Of a stretch of 64,000 nucleotides of DNA, positions 54,701 through 64,000 are shown in pieces (within the stretch, counting starts at the first letter, position 1; each line of letters begins with the position of its first letter). This stretch comes from Hyposmocoma kahamanoa (lineage: Eukaryota > Arthropoda > Insecta > Lepidoptera > Cosmopterigidae), in NCBI RefSeq assembly GCF_003589595.1, contig NW_020654289.1, forward strand, positions 2,794,151-2,858,150, given 5' to 3'. Position numbers and translations under genes: made by a program. Below the pieces are notes generated by a model. That model saw only the letters and a list, made by a program, of their open reading frames with translations. It had not been told where the DNA came from and did not search any database.

Positions 54701-57700
54701 AAGTTTAAGCCTATAAATTGCAAGTGTAACGATGCAATCGCGCTTTTCACGAACGCGCGTTTGCACTACTGCTAAAAATCGCCGTCTGTAACCACTCTTA
54801 GATAGCGCTTTTTGTTTTCTTTTTTTTAACTGACTTCAAAAAAGGAGGAGGTTCTCAATTCGTCTGTATGTTCTTTTTTTTTGTATGTATGTTACGCGAT
54901 AACTCCGGTATTTGTGAACCGATTTTCGTGATTCTTTTTTTGTTGGAAAGGGGGTACTTCCATAGTGGTCCCATTTCATTTTGAAGAAAAGCATCCACCT
55001 CGAAGGGTGGCTGTTCACGCATGAAGATTTATTTTTATCAATAGCGCCTAACTTTAATTTAGGAGCAATTACTTTAATGGTTGATTTTGCTATTTCTCCA
55101 ATTCAAGGCGTTTTTCTCTCAATATACTTTGAGTAGTGAGAACCGATTTTTATTATCTCCAGTGTCAAGTCCTGTATAGTGGCGAACTAGGGGATATTTC
55201 AATAAAACTTTGCAAACAGACGTAATTCCACTTACTTTTGAGGTCGGTTTTTTAGTACTCTGTACTGACATTATCTCTATACATTATTTTTATTTTCTAT
55301 TATCTTTTTAAATTAAAGTTTTTGATGTTATCTTGTGTATTTGCTGTATGTAATGGTACAATGGTAAAATGTACAACATGCTGTATAAAAATTTATGTGA
55401 CAAAGCAGTGTAAGTTTATCTATGCAAGTATGTGCTGATGGCGTGCCTAAATTATACATATAAATAAATAAAATTACCAAAATGCAAGTGCGTTCTTTAT
55501 GACAAGTCTTGGAAAATATAATATTATTGTCAACAAGTTTACCTGCTATGTCCTCGATATTGGACCAATAAGACTGAAAGAAACTGTATATAATTTTTGT
55601 TTGATAATCGTCGTTACTTGTAGAATATAATTTAATATACGACGATGGAAGCAATACGTAACCGAACGCATAAATCTGTTGCATACGCGCCACGTCAATT
55701 TTCATCGTGTTAAGTGATAAATAGTTCCCCTACATAACCGGGAAGTCTTCATTTGTTGTAAAGGGATGCTATATTTATATGTAATCTATGTCTGGCACAT
55801 TGGACTTCTGGTTCTGTTCTGTCTTTATTAAATTTTCATAATCTCGTAGTTTGAGTGTAGGTCAGATGACCGTTACAAGACTTTTATTTGTACAGACCTG
55901 CACGATTTCGAATTTTTCTTTTATAATCATGTATCATAAGGTTATAGGTTAGAAACCCAAATAACAATGCTATAAGCGTATATGGTACAAAACTATCCAA
56001 TTGCGTTCTCCAAGATATTTGAGGAGGGTAGCCTATCAAAGTCATTGTTGTTAATTGCTCCTAGACTACGTTGTGGTCATATTCCATTAAATAAATTTTA
56101 CTATCTTATGAGAAGGGCAGAATCTTATTAATGGTAATTCTGTAACAAGTTGGAACACATGCTTCATTTAATGGAATGTGATAGATATGCGGGCTGCCGG
56201 GCTCAATATCAATCAAAGGACATTGGTCAGGTAGGAGAGCTAAATTTAAGACTGAGCAACCCGCTGACTCAGTGTGCTGAAGCCTCCTATGTGAGGTCTT
56301 GCTTTCTGTTAAGGAGCAATACCTGTCATGGGAGTAGTGACAGATAAAGTAGGATGGATAGTTATATGCATACATACATTTCGAGGCGGACATAAACGTC
56401 CAAACGTTTCAGACATCCTAAAAATACATTTAAAATAAAGTTAACTTTTTCATTGAATCAGTACTGAGTACTAAAAAAACCGACCTCAAAAGTACGTGGA
56501 ATTACGTCTATTTGCTATGTTAGTTCGCCACTATAGAGGACTTGACACTGGAGATAATAAAAATCGGTTCTCACTACTCAAAGTATATTGAGAGAAAAAC
56601 CGCCTTGAATTCGAGAAATAGCAAAATCAACCATTAAAGTAATTGCTCCTAATTTAATGTTAGGCGCTGTTTATGAAAATGAATCTTCATGCGTGAACAG
56701 TCACCCTTCGAGGTGGACGATTTTCTTCAAAATGAAATGGGACCACTATGGAAGTACCTCCTTTCCAACAAAAACAGAATCATGAAAATCGGTTCATAAA
56801 TACCGGAAGTATCGCGTAACATACATACAAAAAAAAAGAACACAGTCGAATTGAGAACCTCCTCCTTTTTTGAAGTCGGTTAATAAGAAACCGACCTCTA
56901 AAGTTTGCTTATCGAGTTTTTCCTATTTCCATGGGATCCCCTCATCAGATTCTGAAGTCTTAGTGACTATTACGGTCTCCTTTGCACATTTTATACTTTT
57001 TTTCTGGATGTGACAGTGACGGTGATTTGTTGATTACATGTATTGTGTCAAGTGAAAAGTCGACTTTTATTTGGATTCGCTCTGGACCTTTTGGAGGGAA
57101 AAGTGTCGTTTTTATTTTGACTTTCAATTATTCTGTGAAATCTAGTTTAAAGTGGAATAGGATAGTGCTATTGTGCCTTAATCGAAGATTAAAACGCGAA
57201 ATTATACGAATCTCGAAGTAAAATACCCGTATCGGCCCGTTCTAAGGAATCCCGAGTCAATCCAAGCACGCCGCCTCAAATTGCCTATCCTCTTTGTGGC
57301 GGCCATATTTACAGAAACATAATTTACAAAGTGAAACCAAAATGAAGAAAAGAAAATGAAGAATAGGCTGTATGGCATTATGCCAAAGCCGTTACAACTG
57401 TACTTAAAAAAAAAAGACTTTTATTTGTGGAAAATATTTTTTTAATTTGTGATAGCCGAATAATTTTCAAAATCAGTCCACATTTCATGGAGAAATCGGT
57501 ATGTCAATAAACATGTCTATAAAATTTGAGAATTTTCTCGATTTCCAAGGATCATCTGATTCTAACTTGGTGACAATGGGACTACCACGAGAGAGCACCC
57601 ATTCAAACAAAAAAGAATTTTCTAAATCGGTCTACAATTGACGGAGAAATCTGAAAACATATAAAACATACATACAGCCGAACATATAACCTCCTCCTTT

Positions 57701-60649
57701 TTTTTGAAGTCGGTTAGAGAAGATTTTTATTCGTACGGATTTGCTCGATTAGGAGTGTTTCTTTTTTTTATTTCAGGTTACAGATTATGTGTGTTATGAT
57801 ATTGGTTTATATTTCGCACATTTGGTGTAATTAGCTACATCTGGAAGATGACAACTTTTCCGGAAAGAGGTTTATAGATTCTACGAATGAAATTGCCTGC
57901 TCGATAACATGTTTATGCTTAAATAGGAGAGTTGAATATTTCAGATATCGTCGGAGATAGTGCAAACCCGCGTATGTAGTAATGGTCAAAGGTGCGTATC
58001 TGCACCAGACCAAATTTCACATATTTAACGTTATTACTTTGTTATTTCAATGATGACTTTCGTTTTTGCACAGTAAGCATTAATTTATGTTGTCTACGGA
58101 CTGATAACAATAGATTCCCGTAGACACAATTTGGTTGCTAAGAAAAGTACGCGGATTTGATTTGGCGACTTAGGCGCTGCGCAGATGGAGCAACTTTGAT
58201 CATCGAGTTTTAACAACTGACAACCCGCAACTAGCTGTTTATGACGTTTTTCATATAATTTCAAGAAACCACGCAGACATGGCAACTTCAGTTGAGAGTT
58301 TCGGCAATCGACTACAGCTTTCGATTACCGAAATTCGTGATTAAATAAATTCTTAATGGCCGCAACTAGAAACTTGCAAATTTGTACCGGTTGTCTCCAG
58401 TTGGCGCTCCGCAGATGGAGCAACTTTAGTTGACGCAACTGGTAACATTTTACAAGTTTCCATTAACGGTTGTAGCAACAGGCCTAGTTACCGGTTGCTG
58501 TAATTTTGAATAAACTTTCGAAATCGACGGGGAAGGAGTGAAGTTGCTTCACGGGTTGCGGTTGCCAGTTACGGAAACGGAGTTGCCAAACTGGAGACAA
58601 CTGGTACAAATTTACAATTTTCTAGTTGCGGCAGTTAAGAATTTATTTAATTATATAATATAAACTTATTCAACCAATGAGTTTGGTCCACTATAACTTC
58701 TTATAGTCCCGAGACGATTTGTTTATTGAACATTATTCACCAATAAACGTTTTTACGAACCATGGAAATGTTTTCAATCTTCTGACCTCCCGTAATGATA
58801 CGGAAAGATCCAATACAATCAGGGAAGAACAATTCATAATATCATTCGCACAAGTGTAATTGACAATTTTTCAACAACAGCCGGCATTGTGACTTCCTAG
58901 TTTCAGTATAGGTAGGGTGCTACGCTTCCTTGTTCATCAGTTGGAATTCTACTGAGATTTATAGGTACCGATTGTGAGTGCAGTTTACAATTTATAGTCT
59001 TGAAGTTTTTATTGTGGGTATGGGTCATGACCTCTGGCAATGCAGTACATGTTTTGTGTACCTATACACAAGTTCATTGTTTTTTATGACACCTAGTTTA
59101 GAAGCCAATAAATATTTCTATTATACTTAAAACTTTATCGGGTATTCTAAAGTGGACTTTACTAGTCTATATTGTTTATAACATGTGTCCAGAAATATTG
59201 CTAAATATTAAGCTTTTGTACATAGGTTAGAGTTCGACCTTTGTGTTGTGAATATTCCAGGGATTCACCAGAAGCGTTTCGCTTTCACATTTATATGCCG
59301 AACGGCTATGGAGCGGAATTCCCCGCCTGCTGTTGAATGTGAAAGTGGACCGATCCATCGGGAAAGTAGAATTGTACCGAAGGGGTCGTCACTTGACAAT
59401 TTTACTTTTACTAAATAAATTTGTATTTAGTCTACGAGCATCTATGGTCTAGAGTCACATTCACCAAAGTATGTATTGAGTACTATGTGGTTTTTGAAAA
59501 TAAATTAGTATAAAAAATTCATCAACTGGAGACTTTTATAGTAAAGTAAAAAAAAGAAATTTAGATTAATTTTTTTAAATTAATTTTAAGTAAAAAGAAA
59601 TGCCTGTAGGCATGCAATTTTAATTATTTGGGCAGACAATTTTACTTTTCAATAATAAAATAAGAAGCGGTGGTAGCCTAGAGAAAGAATCGTCGAGTTC
59701 TATATAAAAAAAAGATTGCTTAAAGTTTACGGTAGCTGGAAAGGCGTAACTAATTCGACGCTTCGAAGGGATTGTGCATGATATTTCAGTTGTTTAGGCC
59801 CTTAAAAAAGCTTACACAACTCATCTCTCATTGTATACAGAAAGCCATGTACACAAACTATACAGGTCGCAGACTCTGCATTAACTTCTTCTTCTAGATA
59901 TCACATAATTCCCAGAAGTCCCATACGCATGCTCCAAGTGGGATGCTGCTCTGAATTTTAACAACTAATACCAATGCTTTGCTTACGGAATACCTTATTT
60001 AGTTTACAGATAGTACTTGTAGTACTGGTAGTAATCTAAAGCACTGTTCCACATAAAGAAACAGTAGTATATACGCACTTTCTTATGTTAGTGTCTTTTA
60101 TGGTAGTTATTCCTCTAGGGAGAATACTAACAAAATCAACAAAAAATAAATCAATGCCATCTAGCGGTATGCGGGGGAACTTCGTCCATGTTATTCTTCA
60201 TTAGTGATTTTCTTACAGTACTCGAAAAAAAGCATATTTCAATTGTTTCAGAAACAAAAATTAGGGACGTTGTGCACGAGGCAGAGAATTCTATAATAGT
60301 GAAGAAGATACCCATCGCATATTTCTACCCGTTCAGTCTGTGGCCGCTGCCTAAGGCATTTCCAACAAGCAAAGGTGAGCTTTTTACTGCAAAAGAAAGT
60401 TTTGTTCCATTTATTATTTATTAATCGGTTCTACATACTTTATAAGTGCAACACAATTTTTGGAATACGCATGAAATAGATAACGTCACATGTCTAAAAT
60501 CATTCTCAGATCTTAAAGAGTTAGAAGAGCAAAGAAGAGCGTTAGAAATCTTCCCTGGACAAGAACCAACAAACCGCCAAAGGAACAATCAGAAGAGGAA
60601 AAGAGAAAGAAATCGCCGTAATCAAGACAAGAATAAAAGCAAGAGGTAA
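51703..60649 (+). CDS. Predicted secreted small protein with Lys/Arg-rich tail (132 aa)
   Basis: Three exons, 51703-51805, 60219-60374 and 60510-60649, join in phase (399 nt). Exon 1 starts with two in-frame ATGs and encodes a signal-peptide-like MALLCACAFVANVAADPALP; cleavage after AA is plausible. Exon 2 encodes KKHISIVSETKIRDVVHEAE and YFYPFSLWPLPKAFPTSK, with clear acceptor TTTTCTTACAG and donor GTGAGC. Exon 3, acceptor TCATTCTCAG, encodes a charged helix (LKELEEQRRALEIFPGQEP) and a tail of mixed Arg/Lys/Asn/Gln. The long first intron (8.4 kb) may hide further exons, and the donor after exon 1 (GTTTGT) is weak. An arthropod-like initiator TCAGT is at 51680. No family recognised. Confidence 0.5.
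51806..53240. other. Intron sequence without recognised features
   Basis: AT-rich, presumed first intron of the secreted-protein gene. Blocks near 52480-52760 and 57950-58150 resemble each other (GCACAGTAAGCATTAATTTA, ACGGACTGATAA), marking another dispersed repeat. Confidence 0.4.
53255..53690 (-). pseudogene. Jockey/R1-like LINE, reverse transcriptase C-terminal end
   Basis: It encodes EHRRRVASLSVFYRIYHGE, then, after a frame change, WRAAKEWNSLPADLFPERCN and NRHYLGVHTTSS with a stop at 53270. Closely related to 34425-34800. Confidence 0.8.
54828..55268 (+). repeat. CCGACTTC-type dispersed repeat, full copy
   Basis: The left end is AACTGACTTCAAAAAAGGAG and the right end TTTTGAGGTCGGTT followed by TAGTACTCTGTACTGA. 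About 95 percent like 47459-47858 by eye in the middle part, including CATCCACCTCGAAGGGTGGC. Confidence 0.85.
55543..55705 (-). CDS. Candidate first exon of an unknown gene
   Basis: ATG at 55705 opens 54 codons ending at a good donor (GTAAAC after GACATAGCAG), phase 1. The peptide, MKIDVARMQQIYAFGYVLLP then IIYSFFQSYWSNIEDIA, is mixed hydrophobic and charged. No following exon was found and no family recognised. The frame continues to a stop at 55328 if unspliced. Confidence 0.3.
56463..56883 (-). repeat. CCGACTTC-type dispersed repeat, full copy (minus)
   Basis: Inverted relative to 54828-55268. It begins TACTGAGTACTAAAAAAACC on plus and ends TTTTTTGAAGTCGGTTAA. Confidence 0.85.
56888..57716 (-). 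repeat. CCGACTTC-type repeat interrupted by another repeat
   Basis: Outer ends AACCGACCTCTAAAG (56888) and TTTTGAAGTCGGTTAG (57716) belong to the family. The block 57060-57330 inside is the dispersed repeat also found at 28185-28435, so one element appears nested in the other. Confidence 0.6.
58340..58652. mobile_element. MITE with about 62-bp inverted ends
   Basis: Arms 58340-58404 and 58588-58652 share TTAAATAAATTCTTAA, GCCGCAACTAGAAA and TTGTCTCCAGTT in inverted order. The block GCAGATGGAGCAACTT occurs inside and again at 58182, outside the left arm. Related text is seen near 33690-33720 (TTACCGGTTGCT). Confidence 0.7.
59220..59345 (+). pseudogene. LINE tail fragment
   Basis: It matches the DNA of the jockey/R1-like tails at 34560-34680 (ATATTCCAGG..TTTCACATTTATATG..GGAATTCC). 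Too short and shifted to code. Confidence 0.65.
59350..60210. other. Intron sequence without recognised features
   Basis: AT-rich, presumed intron of the secreted-protein gene just before its second exon. Nothing recognised. Confidence 0.4.
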
Positions 60650-60659
60650 TTAATACCTC

Positions 60660-61280
60660 TATGACCTCATGTACCGCCTTTTGTTTTTCTTTGTCGTGGG
60701 CGAAAAGTTTTGCTTTGGGCGAATTGACTGTAACTCGCTGAGTCTCGTGACGTCGTTAGCATTTTAAAAGTATGCCTCTCTGTCGATGAGTGGCATTTAC
60801 TAGTTCTATAAGCGAAATGGTAAGCTGGTAATGTCTTTGTGCCATCGTCGTCAGGGCATCTTTTACGCCTTTAATATTAGAGTGCACATTTCTGCGTTTA
60901 ACGTTTTCAAAATTTATATCTTTCGTATGACTTGCTTTGTCTCTCAAGATCAGATTTTGCGGGACAAATATGTCCCTTACTGCGAGGATGATTTATTCGT
61001 CCTTTGTACATACATGTCGTCACACCTGTCTTCCATCGAGGTAGGTAGAGTCTATGAACTTCCACCTTCTACGCTCCTGACAAACCTTCGCCTCCTCCAC
61101 TCCCATCAGTTTCTTTGTACATGCTTGTTTATTTTTGATAATATGGCCTTTTTTAAGGACATCCCCGATCTGATTGAGATATGTACGCCATTTACTCGTT
61201 CTTGGTGAGCACACTATATTTTTATCTTATAGATTACCAGGCCCAAAATCTTATCAAACTTATCAAAACCGATGTCAGAT
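60660..61280. other. Unassigned sequence downstream of the secreted-protein gene
   Basis: Both strands have medium open frames (for example minus 60756-60947 and 61020-61214, with KDALTTMAQRHYQLTISLIE). A stop and a frame change separate the minus frames. They may be a decayed gene or transposon, but no family or exon border was recognised. Confidence 0.3.
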
Positions 61281-61679
61281 ATTTTAATTTACATATAATT
61301 GTATTGAAATAATATAGGTCCGATGGACCTGTAAATAAATAATAATTGTTTATTGTGCAAATAAATGACATTAAAATTACATATTACAAAGGACTTATGC
61401 AAAGGTGAGCTTATCTCTAGAAGAGATCTCTTCCAGCCAACCCTAACCGTGGTTAATAAAGTAAGTCTGCGGAACATAATATAAATGTAAATATAAAATT
61501 ATCAATGATGATTATATAAATATGACTGAGATATAACATCTATATAAACTTGATATATATAAATACATACAAACACAATATGTATTATAATCTAAACAAA
61601 TTATTAGTTTATATTTATGTTACTGTTTAACAACTATCTAGTTTAATAGGAAGTGCTCTTTTAATTTAAAAAGTCACGA

Positions 61680-61915
61680 ATGCTAGCAGGTAATTTATTT
61701 CACATACGAAACTCCATCCATAATTATGACATTGAATACGACCCTATTAGCTTGATTCATCTCATTCCTAATGAGTGGAATACACTACCGACTTGTGAGT
61801 TTCCCGAAAACCATTATTTATGGCTGTTCAAATCCATCGTAAAAAAATTGTACCGCACGTCTTCACGTGTTAGTTCGGTTAACTTATCTGGCTGGGTATA
61901 TTTCTCCTAGAAATA
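61680..61915 (+). pseudogene. LINE polymerase C-terminal remnant
   Basis: LIPNEWNTLPTCEFPENHYLWLFKS resembles the RxWNSLP...FP...NLxLFKxxV end block of insect LINE polymerases. Its upstream part is unrecognisable. Confidence 0.5.
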
Positions 61916-62298
61916 ACGATCTTTCTTTCAAAATTGTATTTATTCCATTAAATTTGGGTCCTAACTGGAACCAGTATTCAGAACTTGATGTTCCATAAAT
62001 AAATACGACCCTTCGTTTAACTTTGTCAAGTTATTGTGCGAGGTTTAAACGTTGGTGCCCCGTTATATCAAATGTCATAGTTATTAAACATTTCTAGACC
62101 GGTTTATTTCAGCAAATTTCACAGTCATAACCTACGCCATTTTGCTTTGGAGAAATATCGTTAATATTATTAGAATTTCTGTCGTTGAGAAGTGTCTCGT
62201 AAGGGTAGTTTACAAACTGGGTCACTGCATGTCTCTAAGATATATTTTTACAAAAATTCACAATCTTACACTGGCGTCAGAGTATATTTATGAAAATA

Positions 62299-62674
62299 CT
62301 TAGAATAATAACGCATAGAATGATAGTTTCATATCAAACGAACTGTCACAAGTGAGGCAAAAATCAAATTCATGTAGGCTAGTTTTAGTAGAAGTTAATT
62401 TTCGGTGTAGTGAATATTTATATAAAAATACAAGTTGAAACGCGTTACTTCCTTGTGGAATGTGATGTTAGTATATATTTTATGTTTGTCTGATGTATTT
62501 TTACACTCATTTACCGCACATTTCATCATTTTTAGCTAAAATTCTGGAGCTGTTCGCGGTGCAAGTTGACCTTGAGCACTGAAGGCTCGCCCGCTCGTGT
62601 AGGCCCTTTGGGAGCGCTTCAATTTGCCTCACTTAGCGTGTGCGGGCTAGGTTTCTATGCGTTATTATTCTAAA
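62299..62674 (-). mobile_element. P-type MITE carrying a THAP start, second copy
   Basis: It is 376 bp, inverted relative to 36132-36509. Target duplication TGAAAATA at 62291-62298 and 62675-62682. On minus it encodes MMKCAVNECKNTSDKH and then NITFHK. Same boundaries and same deletion as the first copy, so the two derive from one mobilised short form. Confidence 0.75.
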
Positions 62675-62989
62675 TGAAAATATATTAAGAAGAATAGTAC
62701 TTTTTTGATGGAAAATAGTGATATATTTAATATTTATACCCAAGAAGAACAATAAATTTCTCGATCATCGACTTCACAAAGTCGCAAATTTATATAAGTT
62801 ATGTATACGTATCTAAAAGTAAGTTTTTTGTTGTTATTCAAAATTTGTTACTTACTTTAAACTGTAATGAAACAAAAACTTTGTTAAATAAGGTTACTGT
62901 ACAACTTCTGCGTCGGTGGATGGCGTCCATGGGTGTGATCCGTTTAATTGTTTCTACCAATAAACTATTAGGAAGCCTTTAAACTAGAC

Positions 62990-63510
62990 GCTTATAGAAG
63001 TGGCACTGTAGCTGCGCCTAGTGTTGGGTCATGGAAAAATTTCCATTTTGAAAAAACCATGTTTTTCAGAAAAATAAATCATTTTCCCAAAATTTTCTGG
63101 GGATTTTTCCAATATTCTTCTTTTAATTTTTCACATTGACATTGACACCTGTCAAAAGTTGAAGTTATTGAACGAAAACGATGGAGTCAATATAATGCTC
63201 AGGCCACACAGAGGAGGGCCGCGGAAGAGTTCCGGGCGCGGGAATTTTTGTAATGTACGAATTTCCATGAACTCTGCCAGACTGAAACGCGTGACTGACG
63301 CGCGGCCACCTCGCGTTTCAGTGTGCCAGGGTTCATAAGAATTTGTGCATTACAAAAATTCCCGCGCCCGGAACTCTTCCGCGGCCCTCCTCTGTGTGGC
63401 CAGAGCATTAAGGTTTTTTCGCTGTTGTGAAATCATATTGTATCTCGGTTTTCTATAGCAGGTAGGTGGTGGTATAGGTAGGTATTTTTCGGAAAATTAT
63501 CCAACAGTAG
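62990..63510 (+). repeat. GGAAAAATT-rich dispersed repeat, split by a foldback MITE
   Basis: Starts GTTGGGTCATGGAAAAATTT and ends GGAAAATTATCCAACAG, with related starts at 46496 and a related end at 48000-48030. The MITE at 63195-63408 is inserted in it. Confidence 0.65.
63195..63408. mobile_element. GC-rich foldback MITE, TA target
   Basis: Almost the whole 214 bp is one palindrome. Arms of about 97 bp start ATGCTCAGGCCACACAGAGG and differ at only a few positions, with the first 58 bp nearly perfect. TA flanks both sides (63193-63194, 63409-63410). No coding capacity. The high GC content contrasts with its AT-rich surroundings. Confidence 0.85.
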
Positions 63511-64000
63511 CTGCGCAACAACTTATTTTTTTTATACAATATTTAGAAGCGCAGTTGCAGCGCCACTTTGAAGGTGCTTACAGATTTTAAATAAAATAAT
63601 CTATTTACACGTATTAACCCATAGACGGTTTCCAGAAGGGACTGATTCGTCTCACAGGAATGTTCCCAATGAGTAATTTGTTTACTACCAAATAAAGATA
63701 TTATGATTTTGAAAATGTGTTAAGTTTACATGGTATAATGAATAATAATTGGTATAATTTTGGTTGTAATCCGCCTTTATAAGGCGGGGTTTATACGAAA
63801 AATACGTCGACACCTAGATGATTAGTCGCTATACGGCGTGTTTCGAAATTTACAGGGTGTTTATGGCTAAAAACAATGTTTGTTCTTTGTGATTGGAATT
63901 GATTTAGCTTTGAAAAAAAAAGTGAATAATGAACGGGTATTAAAGATGGTTTATGGAGATTTTACTTCTAGAACAGGGTTATTTATATTACAATATTTTT

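Noticed and set aside
60831..61208. 125-codon plus-strand open frame
   Set aside because: There is no domain or splice context, and minus-strand frames in the same place look equally gene-like, so neither was called.

Overview
The window looks like nuclear DNA of an insect, most likely a moth or butterfly (inference). It is AT-rich, its genes are split by spliceosomal introns with GT..AG borders, and about a dozen families of short interspersed elements fill the spaces. These include tRNA-headed SINEs, foldback MITEs, a roughly 400-bp repeat with ends of the type AACCGACTTCAAAA, and CR1- and jockey-like LINE pieces. Nothing bacterial, viral or CRISPR-like was found.

Layout. (1) 1-2560, minus: the 5' half of a CR1-like LINE, with a PHD-like finger plus coiled coil, an SGNH-esterase-like protein, and an intact endonuclease domain running off the left edge. 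(2) 5978-25132, minus: gene A, an hnRNP M-like RNA-binding protein rebuilt here from eight coding exons (924 aa). (3) About 14950-20080: a PIF/Harbinger transposon inside a gene A intron, carrying a 372-aa HARBI1-type nuclease on plus and a 295-aa Myb/SANT-like partner on minus, both open. The nuclease has Gly where the first catalytic Asp is expected. (4) 25-37 kb: no gene found; repeats and MITEs. (5) 37395-42481, minus: gene B, a second hnRNP M-like gene (eight exons, 737 aa) with the same exon order and intron phases as gene A. The two are tandem paralogues. (6) 42.5-50 kb: repeats, a LINE 3' end and a weak two-exon gene candidate. (7) 50796-51327, minus: an intronless coiled-coil coding sequence broken by a frameshift. 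(8) 51703-60649, plus: a predicted three-exon gene for a small secreted protein with a Lys/Arg-rich tail. (9) 61-64 kb: repeats, including a P-like MITE and a GC-rich foldback element.

Genes A and B are the main host genes. Both encode three RRMs, and both join RRM2 to RRM3 through a long low-complexity segment that has grown by different short repeats in each copy (Met/Gln/Asn heptads in B; Asn-Thr-Glu-Gln-Gln units and Asn-rich stretches in A). Both stop before the last strand of RRM3. Exon joins were derived by hand from splice signals, reading phase and A-to-B comparison. All coding lengths are divisible by three, but no transcript evidence was available.
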